Assembly: GCF_016482685.1 (NCBI RefSeq)
Contig: NZ_JACYHF010000022.1
Span: 37,442-101,441 of the forward strand
Origin: Streptomyces sp. DSM 110735
GTDB taxonomy: Bacteria; Actinomycetota; Actinomycetes; Streptomycetales; Streptomycetaceae
Direction of reading: 5' to 3'
Length of the DNA: 64,000 nucleotides
Shown: positions 51,585-59,149 of the stretch, piece after piece
Numbering within the stretch: the stretch's first letter is position 1
How the letters are laid out: the number at the start of each line of letters is the position of its first letter
The notes under the pieces: model-generated
What the model was told of the DNA's origin: nothing
What the model saw: only the letters and a program-made list of their open reading frames with translations
Databases searched by the model: none
Position numbers and translations under genes: made by a program

Positions 51585-51667
51585 CACCTGACAAAGTAAG
51601 CGGTGCGAGTTGCATGTCGGATCGCCATGTGTTCACAAGGGAAAAGATGTTGCACCTGACAAACTAA
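51585..51667. promoter_or_regulatory. Direct repeats in the transaldolase-cupin divergent promoter region
   Basis: CACCTGACAAAGTAA (51585-51599) and CACCTGACAAACTAA (51653-51667), 14 of 15 identical and 68 bases apart, in a stretch visibly AT-richer than its surroundings. Candidate binding sites for a cluster regulator controlling the cupin-BBE-MFS-SDR unit. The inverted 8-mer core GTCAGGTG also occurs at 49428-49435. Confidence 0.55.
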
Positions 51668-51755
51668 TCCCACCGATGTTGCAGACGACGAGAGCGGCGT
51701 GTGAGGCTCCCGGCCAACTGGTGCGTGAGTGAATGCAGCGTTCTCTGGAGGCATC

Positions 51756-52244
51756 TTGACCGCGGGGCTCGACGGACGATCGCCGGTGATTCGCCGGGAA
51801 GGCGAGGGAATTTCTCGGCTCTGGGGGAAAGGGTCGGTGGTCACCACCAAGCTCTCCGCCGAGGAGACCGGAGGCGCATTGGGAATCACGCACTTCAGCG
51901 CGGTGGCGGGCGAGCGCGCACCACGCCATACCCACACCCTCGAGGATGAGATCTTCATCATCGAAGGAGGGGAAGTCCGTCTCACCGTCGGAGATCGCGC
52001 CGAAACCATTCACGACGCCGGAGTGCTCTTCCTTCCGCGCGGCATACCGCACTCCTATCTGGTGGAGAGTGAGACCGCCCGCTTCTACGTCATCACCACA
52101 CCCGGCGGATTCGAGAGGTTCTTCTCGGAGGCCGGATATCCGACTGAACTCGGAAGTTCGGCACCGGTTGCCGAATCGTGGTCCGTCGACCGCACCGTGG
52201 AATTCGCGGAGAACCTCGGCCTCGGCATGGTCTGGGGCGGCTGA
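51756..52244 (+). CDS. Single-domain cupin protein
   Basis: A 162-residue cupin. Motif 1 is HFSAVAGERAPRHTHTLEDEIFIIEGGEVRLTVGD, with RHTHTLEDE giving two His and a Glu; motif 2 is GVLFLPRGIPHSYLVES, giving the last His. This is the quercetin-dioxygenase-like type with a full 3-His/1-Glu metal site. Could be a dioxygenase, isomerase or cyclase acting on an aromatic intermediate. TTG 51756 is preferred, with GGAGG 4 bases before; a GTG at 51729 in frame lacks a ribosome site. First gene of a likely cupin-BBE-MFS-SDR transcript. Confidence 0.82.
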   Translation: MTAGLDGRSPVIRREGEGISRLWGKGSVVTTKLSAEETGGALGITHFSAVAGERAPRHTHTLEDEIFIIEGGEVRLTVGDRAETIHDAGVLFLPRGIPHSYLVESETARFYVITTPGGFERFFSEAGYPTELGSSAPVAESWSVDRTVEFAENLGLGMVWGG

Positions 52245-52315
52245 CCGCTCCGCATCGCCGGCCTTGTGCGACTGCCCAGAATCTTGTATCGACAGAGAAA
52301 GAGAACGCGAGTTCC

Positions 52316-53977
52316 ATGAGAAGACGAAGCGTCCTGACCGGTACGGCCGTCGCGATAGCCGCCACCGCCCTGGAAGGCGGTCCCCTCACCACCGCCGCGA
52401 CCGCTGCCTCCGCCACCACTGATGCCGACGCCGTCACCGTCCTTCCGAGTGATCCGCGCTACGCAGACCTGGTCATCGGCAACAACACGCGCTGGGTCGC
52501 CCAGCCCGACTCGGTCCGGCTGGTGCGCACCACCGAGCAAGTGGTGCGGGCCGTCCAGGAAGCCGTGGACGGCAACAAGCGGATCTCGGTGCGCAGCGGA
52601 GGCCACTGCTACGCCGACTTCGTGTTCAACTCCACGGTGCGGGTCGTGATCGACACCTCTCTGCTCGACACCGTCGCGTACGACGAGAAGCTCAACGCCT
52701 TCGAAATAGGCGCGGGTTCGACGCTTCTCCATGTGTACGACTCCCTGTTCAAGGGATGGGGCATCACCATTCCGGGCGGCATGTGCTACTCGGTGGGGGC
52801 AGGAGGCCACATCAGCGGCGGCGGCTACGGAATGCTGTCCCGACGACACGGTCTGACCGTCGACCACCTTTATGCCGTCGAAGTCGTCGTGGTCGACGCG
52901 AGCGGCAAGGCTCGCAGCGTGGTGGCCACCCGTGAGGCCGACGACCCCAACCGCGACCTGTGGTGGGCGCACACGGGCGGTGGCGGCGGCAACTTCGGCG
53001 TCATCACGCGGTACTGGTTCCGCAGCCCTGGCGCCACGGGCACCGACCCCGCTTCGCTGCTGCCCAAGCCCCCGAAGGAGGTTCTCGTCAGCGCGGTCGC
53101 CCTTCCCTGGAGCGAGCTGGACAAGGACTCCTTCACCTCACTCGTGCAGAAGTTCGGTGCCTGGCACGAGAAGAACGGCGCGGCCGACTCCTCCGCTGCC
53201 TCGCTGTGCAGCTTCCTGATGATGAATCACAAGTCGAACGGAAGCATCGGGCTGCTCACTCAGATCGATGCCACCGTCCCCGACGCGGAGAAGGTGCTCG
53301 ACGACTTTCTCAGCGAGGTCACCTCAGCACTGTCCGACAACGCTGTCCGCCCGATGTCCGAGCCGGTCGGAGAACTGAGCGCGCTGCCGGACCTGTTCAC
53401 GCCGCAGCGTCTTCCGTGGCTGCACTCCGTCAAGCTGCTGGGCACGAGCAACCCGACCCTGACGAATCCGTCTCTGCGCGGCCACCACAAGTCCGCCTAT
53501 CTGCGCAAGAACGTCACCGGGGCACAGGCCGCCGCGATGTACCAGCACCTGACGCGCACCGACCACGAGAACGCCGCGTCCATGGTCGTTCTGCTCTCCT
53601 ACGGCGGGAAGATCAACTCGGTGGGCTCCGGCGACACCGCCTCCGCACAGCGTGACTCGATCTTCAAGGGGCTCTTCCAGAGTTTCTGGTCGAGCGCCGC
53701 CGACGACGACGCGAACATCGGCTGGGTGCGCGACGTGTACGGCGAGGTCTTCTCCGCCACCGGCGGATATCCCGTACCGGGCGCGGCCACGGACGGCTGC
53801 TACATCAATTACCCGGACGCGGACATCACCAACACGAAGGTCAACACCACGGGCGTGCCCTGGTCCACGCTCTACTACAAGGGCAACTACCCGCGGCTGC
53901 AGCAGGTCAAGGCCGCCTACGACCCTCGGAACACCTTCAGGCACTCGCAGTCCATCGCCCTTCCCGACCACACGTGA
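52316..53977 (+). CDS. Exported FAD-linked oxidase, berberine-bridge-enzyme family
   Basis: A 553-residue flavoprotein. The N-terminus MRRRSVLTGTAVAIAATALEGG is a Tat-like signal (adjacent arginines, short hydrophobic core, Ala-rich cleavage region). The FAD-binding domain has SVRSGGHCYADF with His97 and GGMCYSVGAGGHISGGGYG with Cys157, the pair used for bicovalent FAD attachment, and the C-terminal BBE motif YKGNYPRLQQVKAAYDPRNTFRHSQSI. BBE oxidases in secondary metabolism perform late two- or four-electron oxidations or ring closures. ATG 52316; its stop overlaps the MFS gene start by 4 bases. Confidence 0.92.
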   Translation: MRRRSVLTGTAVAIAATALEGGPLTTAATAASATTDADAVTVLPSDPRYADLVIGNNTRWVAQPDSVRLVRTTEQVVRAVQEAVDGNKRISVRSGGHCYADFVFNSTVRVVIDTSLLDTVAYDEKLNAFEIGAGSTLLHVYDSLFKGWGITIPGGMCYSVGAGGHISGGGYGMLSRRHGLTVDHLYAVEVVVVDASGKARSVVATREADDPNRDLWWAHTGGGGGNFGVITRYWFRSPGATGTDPASLLPKPPKEVLVSAVALPWSELDKDSFTSLVQKFGAWHEKNGAADSSAASLCSFLMMNHKSNGSIGLLTQIDATVPDAEKVLDDFLSEVTSALSDNAVRPMSEPVGELSALPDLFTPQRLPWLHSVKLLGTSNPTLTNPSLRGHHKSAYLRKNVTGAQAAAMYQHLTRTDHENAASMVVLLSYGGKINSVGSGDTASAQRDSIFKGLFQSFWSSAADDDANIGWVRDVYGEVFSATGGYPVPGAATDGCYINYPDADITNTKVNTTGVPWSTLYYKGNYPRLQQVKAAYDPRNTFRHSQSIALPDHT

Positions 53978-55452
53978 GGCGAGCCGTGCAGCAGCATGAC
54001 ATCGCTGCGGCCGAACGGTCCGACCCGGCCCGAACGGCTGCCGAAGCCGCACGCGACAGGAGAAGGAGTCTCGCCTTCTCCCTGCTCGCGTCCGTCCAGT
54101 TCGTACTCATCCTCGCGATGAGCGTGCTCAACGTCGTCCTCCCGGACATACAGAAGGAGTTCGGGCTCGGTCGCGCTGAACTCGCCTTGCTGTCGGCGTC
54201 CTACGGCATGTCGTTCAGCGGGCTGCTGCTTCTGGGCGGCCGCCTGTCCGACCTGTACGGAACCCGCCGCGTCTTCCTGCTGGGTACCGCGGTGTTCGGC
54301 GTCAGTTCGGCACTGGCTGGAATGTCCACGGGGCTGTGGATGCTGCTGATCGCGCGCTTCGTCCAAGGGGCCGGTGCCGCGATGGCCGTACCGGCCGCGA
54401 TGTCGCTGGTGAGCGTCGTGCATCCCGAACCCGCCCGGCATGCTCGGGCCATGGCCGTATGGGGCGGCCTCGCCGCCTCCGGCGGGACCGCCGGGATGCT
54501 TCTGTCCGGGGTGGTGGCTTCGTCGAACTCCTGGCGCTGGGCGTTCGTCGTGCCTGTCGTCGTGGCGGCCACGACCCTCGTCGCCGCCCCGAAGCTGATC
54601 CCCGAGGGCGTGGCTCCCCGCAGCGGTCGGCTGGACGTTCTCGGAGCCGTTCTGGTCACCACGGGTATCGCACTGCTCAGCTACGGTCTGGTGGAGGCAC
54701 CGGAGCGCGGATGGACCTCCCCGGTCGCGCTGGGCACCCTGGCCGGCGGTGGTGCGCTGCTGCTGGGCTTCCTCGTCGCGGAGGCACGCGTACGGCAGCC
54801 GCTCCTGCCGCTGTCCTTCCCCGCGTCGCCCCGCCGGGCGGTGGCACTCCTGGCTGTCTTCCTGGGCGCCGCCGGAATCACCACGATCTTCTTCATGCTC
54901 GCGCTGTACTTCCAGGAGGTCCGGGGCTATTCCGCGCTGGAGACATCGGCGGCGTTCCTGCCCTTCGGCCTGACTCTGGTCGTCAGCGGCCTGTGTGTGG
55001 GCAGGCTGGTGCAGCGCTTCGGCCCACGCGCGGTGCTGGTCGTGGGGCTCGCGCTCGCCGGACTGGGGCTGGCGGCGCTGGGCAGGCTCGGCACAGACAC
55101 GCCGTACGTCGGTGTGGTGCTCGCCGGACTGGTGCTGTTCCCGGCCGGGGCGGCGCTCGTCTTCGCCGGGTCCACCGTCACGGCGACCACCGACGTCCCG
55201 CAGGATCAGGCCGGTCTCGCCGGGGCGGTGGTCAACACCGCGCTCGAGGCCGGGCCCGCCATCGGCCTCGCCGTCCTGGTGACGCTGGCCACAGGACACA
55301 CCACTGATCTGGTGCACACGGGCAAGAGCGCGGCATCCGCCCTGACCGCAGGCTACGGGTTCGCCTTCACCGCTGCCGCCGTGGCGTTCGAGGCCGCCGC
55401 GCTGTGCACGTTCGTCCTGCTGCGCCCGCGCCCCTCCGGAGACATCGGCTGA
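53974..55452 (+). CDS. MFS drug exporter, DHA2 (EmrB/QacA) family
   Basis: A 492-residue membrane protein with about 14 helices: FSLLASVQFVLILAMSVLNVVLPDIQKEFGLGRAELALLSASYGMSFSGLLLLGGRLSDLYGTRRVF (first helices with the MFS motif A loop), LLIARFVQGAGAAMAVPAAMSLV (motif B) and WGGLAASGGTAGMLLSGVV (motif C of drug antiporters). Likely a proton antiporter exporting the cluster product or giving self-resistance. The GTG start overlaps the BBE stop, so production and export are co-translated. Confidence 0.93.
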   Translation: MRRAVQQHDIAAAERSDPARTAAEAARDRRRSLAFSLLASVQFVLILAMSVLNVVLPDIQKEFGLGRAELALLSASYGMSFSGLLLLGGRLSDLYGTRRVFLLGTAVFGVSSALAGMSTGLWMLLIARFVQGAGAAMAVPAAMSLVSVVHPEPARHARAMAVWGGLAASGGTAGMLLSGVVASSNSWRWAFVVPVVVAATTLVAAPKLIPEGVAPRSGRLDVLGAVLVTTGIALLSYGLVEAPERGWTSPVALGTLAGGGALLLGFLVAEARVRQPLLPLSFPASPRRAVALLAVFLGAAGITTIFFMLALYFQEVRGYSALETSAAFLPFGLTLVVSGLCVGRLVQRFGPRAVLVVGLALAGLGLAALGRLGTDTPYVGVVLAGLVLFPAGAALVFAGSTVTATTDVPQDQAGLAGAVVNTALEAGPAIGLAVLVTLATGHTTDLVHTGKSAASALTAGYGFAFTAAAVAFEAAALCTFVLLRPRPSGDIG

Positions 55453-55520
55453 AAAGCCGACCCCTCCCCTCGCGGGCTCACTGTTTTCCATCACTACGAC
55501 ATGCGCCAAGGAGCATCCAC

Positions 55521-56282
55521 ATGACCGCCCGTTTCAAGGACAAGGTCGTTGTCGTCACCGGGGCCGGCTCCGGCATCGGCCGAGCAAGCGCCAGGGCGTT
55601 CGCCCGTGAGGGCGCCACGGTGGTCGCCGCCGGCGCCCGACCGGAGTCCATCGAGGAGACCGTGCGGCTCGTCGAAGAGGAGGGCGGCATCGCGAACGCC
55701 GTCGTCGCCGACGTGACCCGGCCCGAAGACCTGGAGCGCCTGGTGCGCACCACGGTGGAGAGCCACGGCGGCCTTCATGTCGCGCACAACAACGCGGGTG
55801 TCTTCGGCAAGCCGACGCCGGTCGGTGACCTGGACCTGGCCGTGTGGCAGTCCGTGCTGGACGTCAACCTGAACGGCGTCCTGTTCAGCATGCGGCAGGA
55901 GATCGCCCACATGCGAGCGCATGGTGGTGGCGTCATCGTCAACACCGCCTCCAACATCGGCTACCACGGTCGCCGCCCCGGCATGGCCGCCTACGCCGCC
56001 TCCAAGGCCGCGGTGAGCACGCTCACCCGCGTCGCCGCCCTGGACCACATCAAGGACGGCATCCGGATCAACGCCGTCAGCCCCGGAGCCACCGACACCA
56101 CCATGTCCCTGCGGCCCGGCGAGACCGACGCCGATCGTGCGGCCCGGCTGGCCACGGCCGTCCCGATCGGCCGCGTCGCGACGACGGACGAGATCGTGAA
56201 CGCCGTGCTCTGGCTGGCGTCCGACGAGTCGAGCTTCGTCGTGGGCCAGGATCTCGTCGTCGACGGCGGTGTCACCAGCTGA
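55521..56282 (+). CDS. Short-chain dehydrogenase/reductase (classical SDR)
   Basis: A 253-residue classical SDR: VVVVTGAGSGIGRASARAFAREGATVV (cofactor loop), HNNAG, the catalytic Ser in NTASNIGYHG and YAASKAAVSTLTRVAAL (YxxxK), then RINAVSPGATDT. The Arg-rich early beta-strand loop (AAGARPES) is compatible with NADP(H). AAGGAG supports ATG 55521. It ends the first biosynthetic transcript, just before a terminator. It may reduce or oxidise a ring hydroxyl or keto group; substrate unknown. Distinct from the DhbA-like SDR at 57712. Confidence 0.92.
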   Translation: MTARFKDKVVVVTGAGSGIGRASARAFAREGATVVAAGARPESIEETVRLVEEEGGIANAVVADVTRPEDLERLVRTTVESHGGLHVAHNNAGVFGKPTPVGDLDLAVWQSVLDVNLNGVLFSMRQEIAHMRAHGGGVIVNTASNIGYHGRRPGMAAYAASKAAVSTLTRVAALDHIKDGIRINAVSPGATDTTMSLRPGETDADRAARLATAVPIGRVATTDEIVNAVLWLASDESSFVVGQDLVVDGGVTS

Positions 56283-56312
56283 TCCTTTCCCCGTCTCTCC
56301 GCTGAAATGCGA

Positions 56313-56362
56313 CGTCCCGGCTTCATGGCTCATCAGGCCACGGCGCCGGGACGCATGCTTTT
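56313..56362 (+). terminator. Intrinsic terminator between the two cluster operons
   Basis: 9-bp GC stem CGTCCCGGC (56313-56321 with 56345-56353) followed a few bases later by CTTTTT, the only hairpin noted here with a U tract. It separates the SDR transcript from the DAHP synthase operon; the AT-richer ~160 bases after it probably hold the operon promoter. Confidence 0.85.
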
Positions 56363-56527
56363 TCGGAACTTCACAACTCATCCCAGTAAATTCTTTCCGC
56401 TCCGCCGGAACATGACGAAGTAACCACTCTCCCCTTCACGGGCATTCCACATTTCCGCACAATCGATGAAAGCACCTCACGAGTTCAACCGAATGAATCC
56501 TTCTTCATTCCCACGAGAGGAACCGAG

Positions 56528-57712
56528 TTGGACAGCGAGCTCGCTCACATCGAATCGCTCCCCGCTCTGCAGCAGCCCGATTGGCAGGATCATCCGGACA
56601 CGGAGCGAGCGAGGCGGGAACTGAGCACGCTGCCGCCGCTCGTCAACGCTGCCGACGTGACCCAGTTGCACGAGCACCTGAAGGCGGTCGCCCAGGGCCA
56701 CGCGCAGGTCGTCCAGGCCGGTGACTGCGCCGAGGACTGGGCCGAGAACGGCCGCGTGGACGTGGCCCGCAAGGCGGCCGTGCTCGACCTCCTGGCCGGC
56801 GTCATGCAGGTCAACGCGGGCAAGCCCGTGGTGCGGGTGGGCCGACTCGCCGGCCAGTACGCCAAGCCCCGGTCCAAGCCCACCGAAACGGTCCAGGGGA
56901 TAGAACTTCCCGTTTACCGAGGTCACATGGTGAACGACCCGAACCCCGACCCGGTCCTGCGCCGGCCCGACCCCCGACGCCTGCTGACCGGCCATCGCGC
57001 CGCTCACGGGGTCATGGAGCACCTCGGCTGGACCGGGAGCGTACGGCGCGCGCAAGCCCCCGTGTGGACCAGTCACGAGGCTCTGCTGCTCGACTACGAG
57101 CTGCCCATGCTGCGCCGACAGGACGACGGCAGCCTGCTGCTCGCCTCGACGCACTGGCCCTGGATCGGTGAACGGACCCGGCAGGTGGACGGCGCCCACG
57201 TCGGGCTGCTGGCGGCCGTGCGGAACCCGGTGGCCTGCAAGGTGGGACCGTCCATGGCGCCGGAGGAACTGCTGCGTCTGTGCGAGCGGCTGGACCCCGG
57301 CCGTCTCCCGGGTCGGCTCACACTCATCGCGCGCATGGGCGCCGGCGTCGCGCCCGGGAAACTTCCCGGGCTGGTCGCGGCGGTACGCGACGCCGGGCAT
57401 CCGGTGATCTGGCTGTCCGACCCGATGCACGGCAACACCGAGTGCGGGCCCGACGGCCTGAAGACCCGCTTCGTGAAGAGCGTCATACGCGAAGTGGAGG
57501 AATTCCAGGAAGCCGTGTCGCAAGGCGGTGGAATTTCCGGAGGTCTGCATCTGGAAACCACGCCGGATCATGTCACGGAATGTGTCGCCGACATCGCTTT
57601 CCTGGGTTCGGTCGGGGACAAGTACACCAGTTTCTGCGACCCGCGCCTCAATCCCCGACAGGCCGTGGAAGTCGCCTCCGCCTGGCGTCGCCGAAAAGGA
57701 GATTCTCACTGA
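56528..57712 (+). CDS. Class II 3-deoxy-D-arabino-heptulosonate 7-phosphate synthase, pathway copy
   Basis: Condenses PEP and erythrose 4-phosphate to DAHP, the first shikimate step. The 394-residue class II enzyme shows QAGDCAEDW with the metal Cys67, VVRVGRLAGQYAKPRSKPTE, YRGHMVNDPNPDPVLRRPDPRRLL, EALLLDYELP, LIARMGAG and GGISGGLHLETTPDHVTECV with metal ligands. It is shorter than the housekeeping plant-like enzymes and resembles PhzC-type copies in phenazine and 3-hydroxyanthranilate clusters, which are often less feedback-inhibited. TTG start with GAGAGGA upstream. First gene of the second operon; 1-base overlap with the next. Confidence 0.94.
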   Translation: MDSELAHIESLPALQQPDWQDHPDTERARRELSTLPPLVNAADVTQLHEHLKAVAQGHAQVVQAGDCAEDWAENGRVDVARKAAVLDLLAGVMQVNAGKPVVRVGRLAGQYAKPRSKPTETVQGIELPVYRGHMVNDPNPDPVLRRPDPRRLLTGHRAAHGVMEHLGWTGSVRRAQAPVWTSHEALLLDYELPMLRRQDDGSLLLASTHWPWIGERTRQVDGAHVGLLAAVRNPVACKVGPSMAPEELLRLCERLDPGRLPGRLTLIARMGAGVAPGKLPGLVAAVRDAGHPVIWLSDPMHGNTECGPDGLKTRFVKSVIREVEEFQEAVSQGGGISGGLHLETTPDHVTECVADIAFLGSVGDKYTSFCDPRLNPRQAVEVASAWRRRKGDSH

Positions 57713-58482
57713 TGCGGGAAAAGATCGTGCTGGTCACGGGAGCCGCGGGCGGAATCGGTGAAGCGGTCGTCCGCACCCTGGGCGAACGCGGTGTCCGGGT
57801 CGCCGCCGTGGACAGGGAAAGTGCCCGGCTGAGCGAGATGGCCGGAAAGCTGGCCGCCGAAGGACTGCGGGTAAGGGCGTTCCCCGCCGATGTCACGACG
57901 AGCTCCGACGCCGATCGCGTGGTGGCCGACGTCGAGAACACTCTGGGCCCGCTCGACCATCTGGTCAACGGGGCCGGTGTGCTGCGCCTGGCAAAGACCC
58001 GGGACCTCACCGACGCGGACTGGGCGGCAACGTTCGCGGTCAATGCCACCGGTGTGTTCTTCATGTCGCGTGCGGCGGTCACCCGCATGATCCCGCGTCG
58101 TTCCGGGGCTGTCGTGACCATCGCCTCCAACGCGGCGGGCACGGCGCGCATGGACATGGCCGCGTACTCGGCGTCCAAGGCCGCGGCCACCATGTTCACC
58201 AAGTGCCTGGGTCTCGAGGTCGCCCAGTACGGCATCCGGTGCAACGTGGTCGCCCCGGGCTCCACCGAGACACCGATGCTCACGTCCATGTGGAAGGACG
58301 ACCAGAGCCGCACCTCGACCCTCGAAGGCTCGCCCGACGCCTATCGCGTGGGTATACCGCTCGGCAAGCTGGCCCGCCCTTCGGACGTGGCCGAGGCGGT
58401 GGCGTTCCTCCTCTCGGATCAGGCCTCGCACATCACCATGCACGACCTCACCGTCGACGGCGGCGCGACCCTCGGCGTCTGA
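57712..58482 (+). CDS. DhbA/EntA-like SDR (2,3-dihydro-2,3-dihydroxybenzoate dehydrogenase family)
   Basis: A 256-residue SDR closely resembling DhbA/EntA: VLVTGAAGGIGEAVVRTLGERG, DHLVNGAGVLRLAKTRDLTDADWAATFAVNATGVF, VVTIASNAAGTARMDMAAYSASKAAATMFTKCLGLEVAQYGIRCNVVAPGSTETPM and C-terminal SDQASHITMHDLTVDGGATLGV. In catechol siderophore pathways it aromatises the isochorismatase product. Here, next to PhzD- and PhzE-type enzymes, it should oxidise DHHA to 3-hydroxyanthranilate (inference supported by known 3-HAA pathways). ATG overlaps the DAHP synthase stop; AAAAGGAG upstream. Confidence 0.92.
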   Translation: MREKIVLVTGAAGGIGEAVVRTLGERGVRVAAVDRESARLSEMAGKLAAEGLRVRAFPADVTTSSDADRVVADVENTLGPLDHLVNGAGVLRLAKTRDLTDADWAATFAVNATGVFFMSRAAVTRMIPRRSGAVVTIASNAAGTARMDMAAYSASKAAATMFTKCLGLEVAQYGIRCNVVAPGSTETPMLTSMWKDDQSRTSTLEGSPDAYRVGIPLGKLARPSDVAEAVAFLLSDQASHITMHDLTVDGGATLGV

Positions 58483-58507
58483 CGACCCAAGCGATACGAG
58501 GAAAACC

Positions 58508-59149
58508 ATGCCAGGGATACCCTCCATCCAGCCCTACCCCATGCCTCAGGCCGAGGAGCTGCCCGTCAACACGGCGGCGTGGCAGGCCGATCCGGACCGC
58601 GCCGTGCTGCTCGTCCACGACATGCAGCGGTACTTCCTCCGGCAGTTCCCCGAGACGGAAACGCCCGGCGCCGATCTCGTGCGGAACGCGACCCTGATCC
58701 GGGAGCAGGCGGTCGCCTCCGGCATGCCCGTCGCGTACACCGCGCAGCCGGGCGGCATGACGGACGAACAGCGCGGTCTGCTCAAGGACTTCTGGGGGGC
58801 CGGTATGCGCGTCGACCCGGCCGACCGGCAGGTGATCGAGCCGCTCACACCGGGCCCGGACGACTGGCTGCTCACCAAGTGGCGCTACAGCGCGTTCTTC
58901 CGGTCCGATCTGCTGGACCGGATGCGTGCCCATGGACGCGACCAGCTGATCCTCTGCGGGGTGTACGCGCACATCGGTGTGCTGTCCACCGCGGTGGAAG
59001 CCTTCACCAACGACATCGAGACGTTTCTGGTGGCCGACGCCGTCGCCGACTTCACCGAGGCATACCACCGGATGGCCCTCGACTACGCCGCCGAGCGTTG
59101 TGCCGTGGTCACCACGACCAAGTCCGTGATCGGGGAACTGCGCCGATGA
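58508..59149 (+). CDS. phzD: Isochorismatase, PhzD type
   Basis: Hydrolyses the vinyl ether of 2-amino-2-deoxyisochorismate (ADIC) to pyruvate and DHHA. The 213-residue protein starts MPGIPSIQPYPMPQAEELPVN, as in PhzD, with Asp38 in AVLLVHDMQRYFL (same number as the catalytic Asp of P. aeruginosa PhzD), Lys124 in LLTKWRYSAF and CGVYAHIGVLSTAVEAFTNDIETFLVADAVADF. No ArCP domain is attached, unlike EntB. The stop overlaps the PhzE start. Call by family and context. Confidence 0.95.
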   Translation: MPGIPSIQPYPMPQAEELPVNTAAWQADPDRAVLLVHDMQRYFLRQFPETETPGADLVRNATLIREQAVASGMPVAYTAQPGGMTDEQRGLLKDFWGAGMRVDPADRQVIEPLTPGPDDWLLTKWRYSAFFRSDLLDRMRAHGRDQLILCGVYAHIGVLSTAVEAFTNDIETFLVADAVADFTEAYHRMALDYAAERCAVVTTTKSVIGELRR

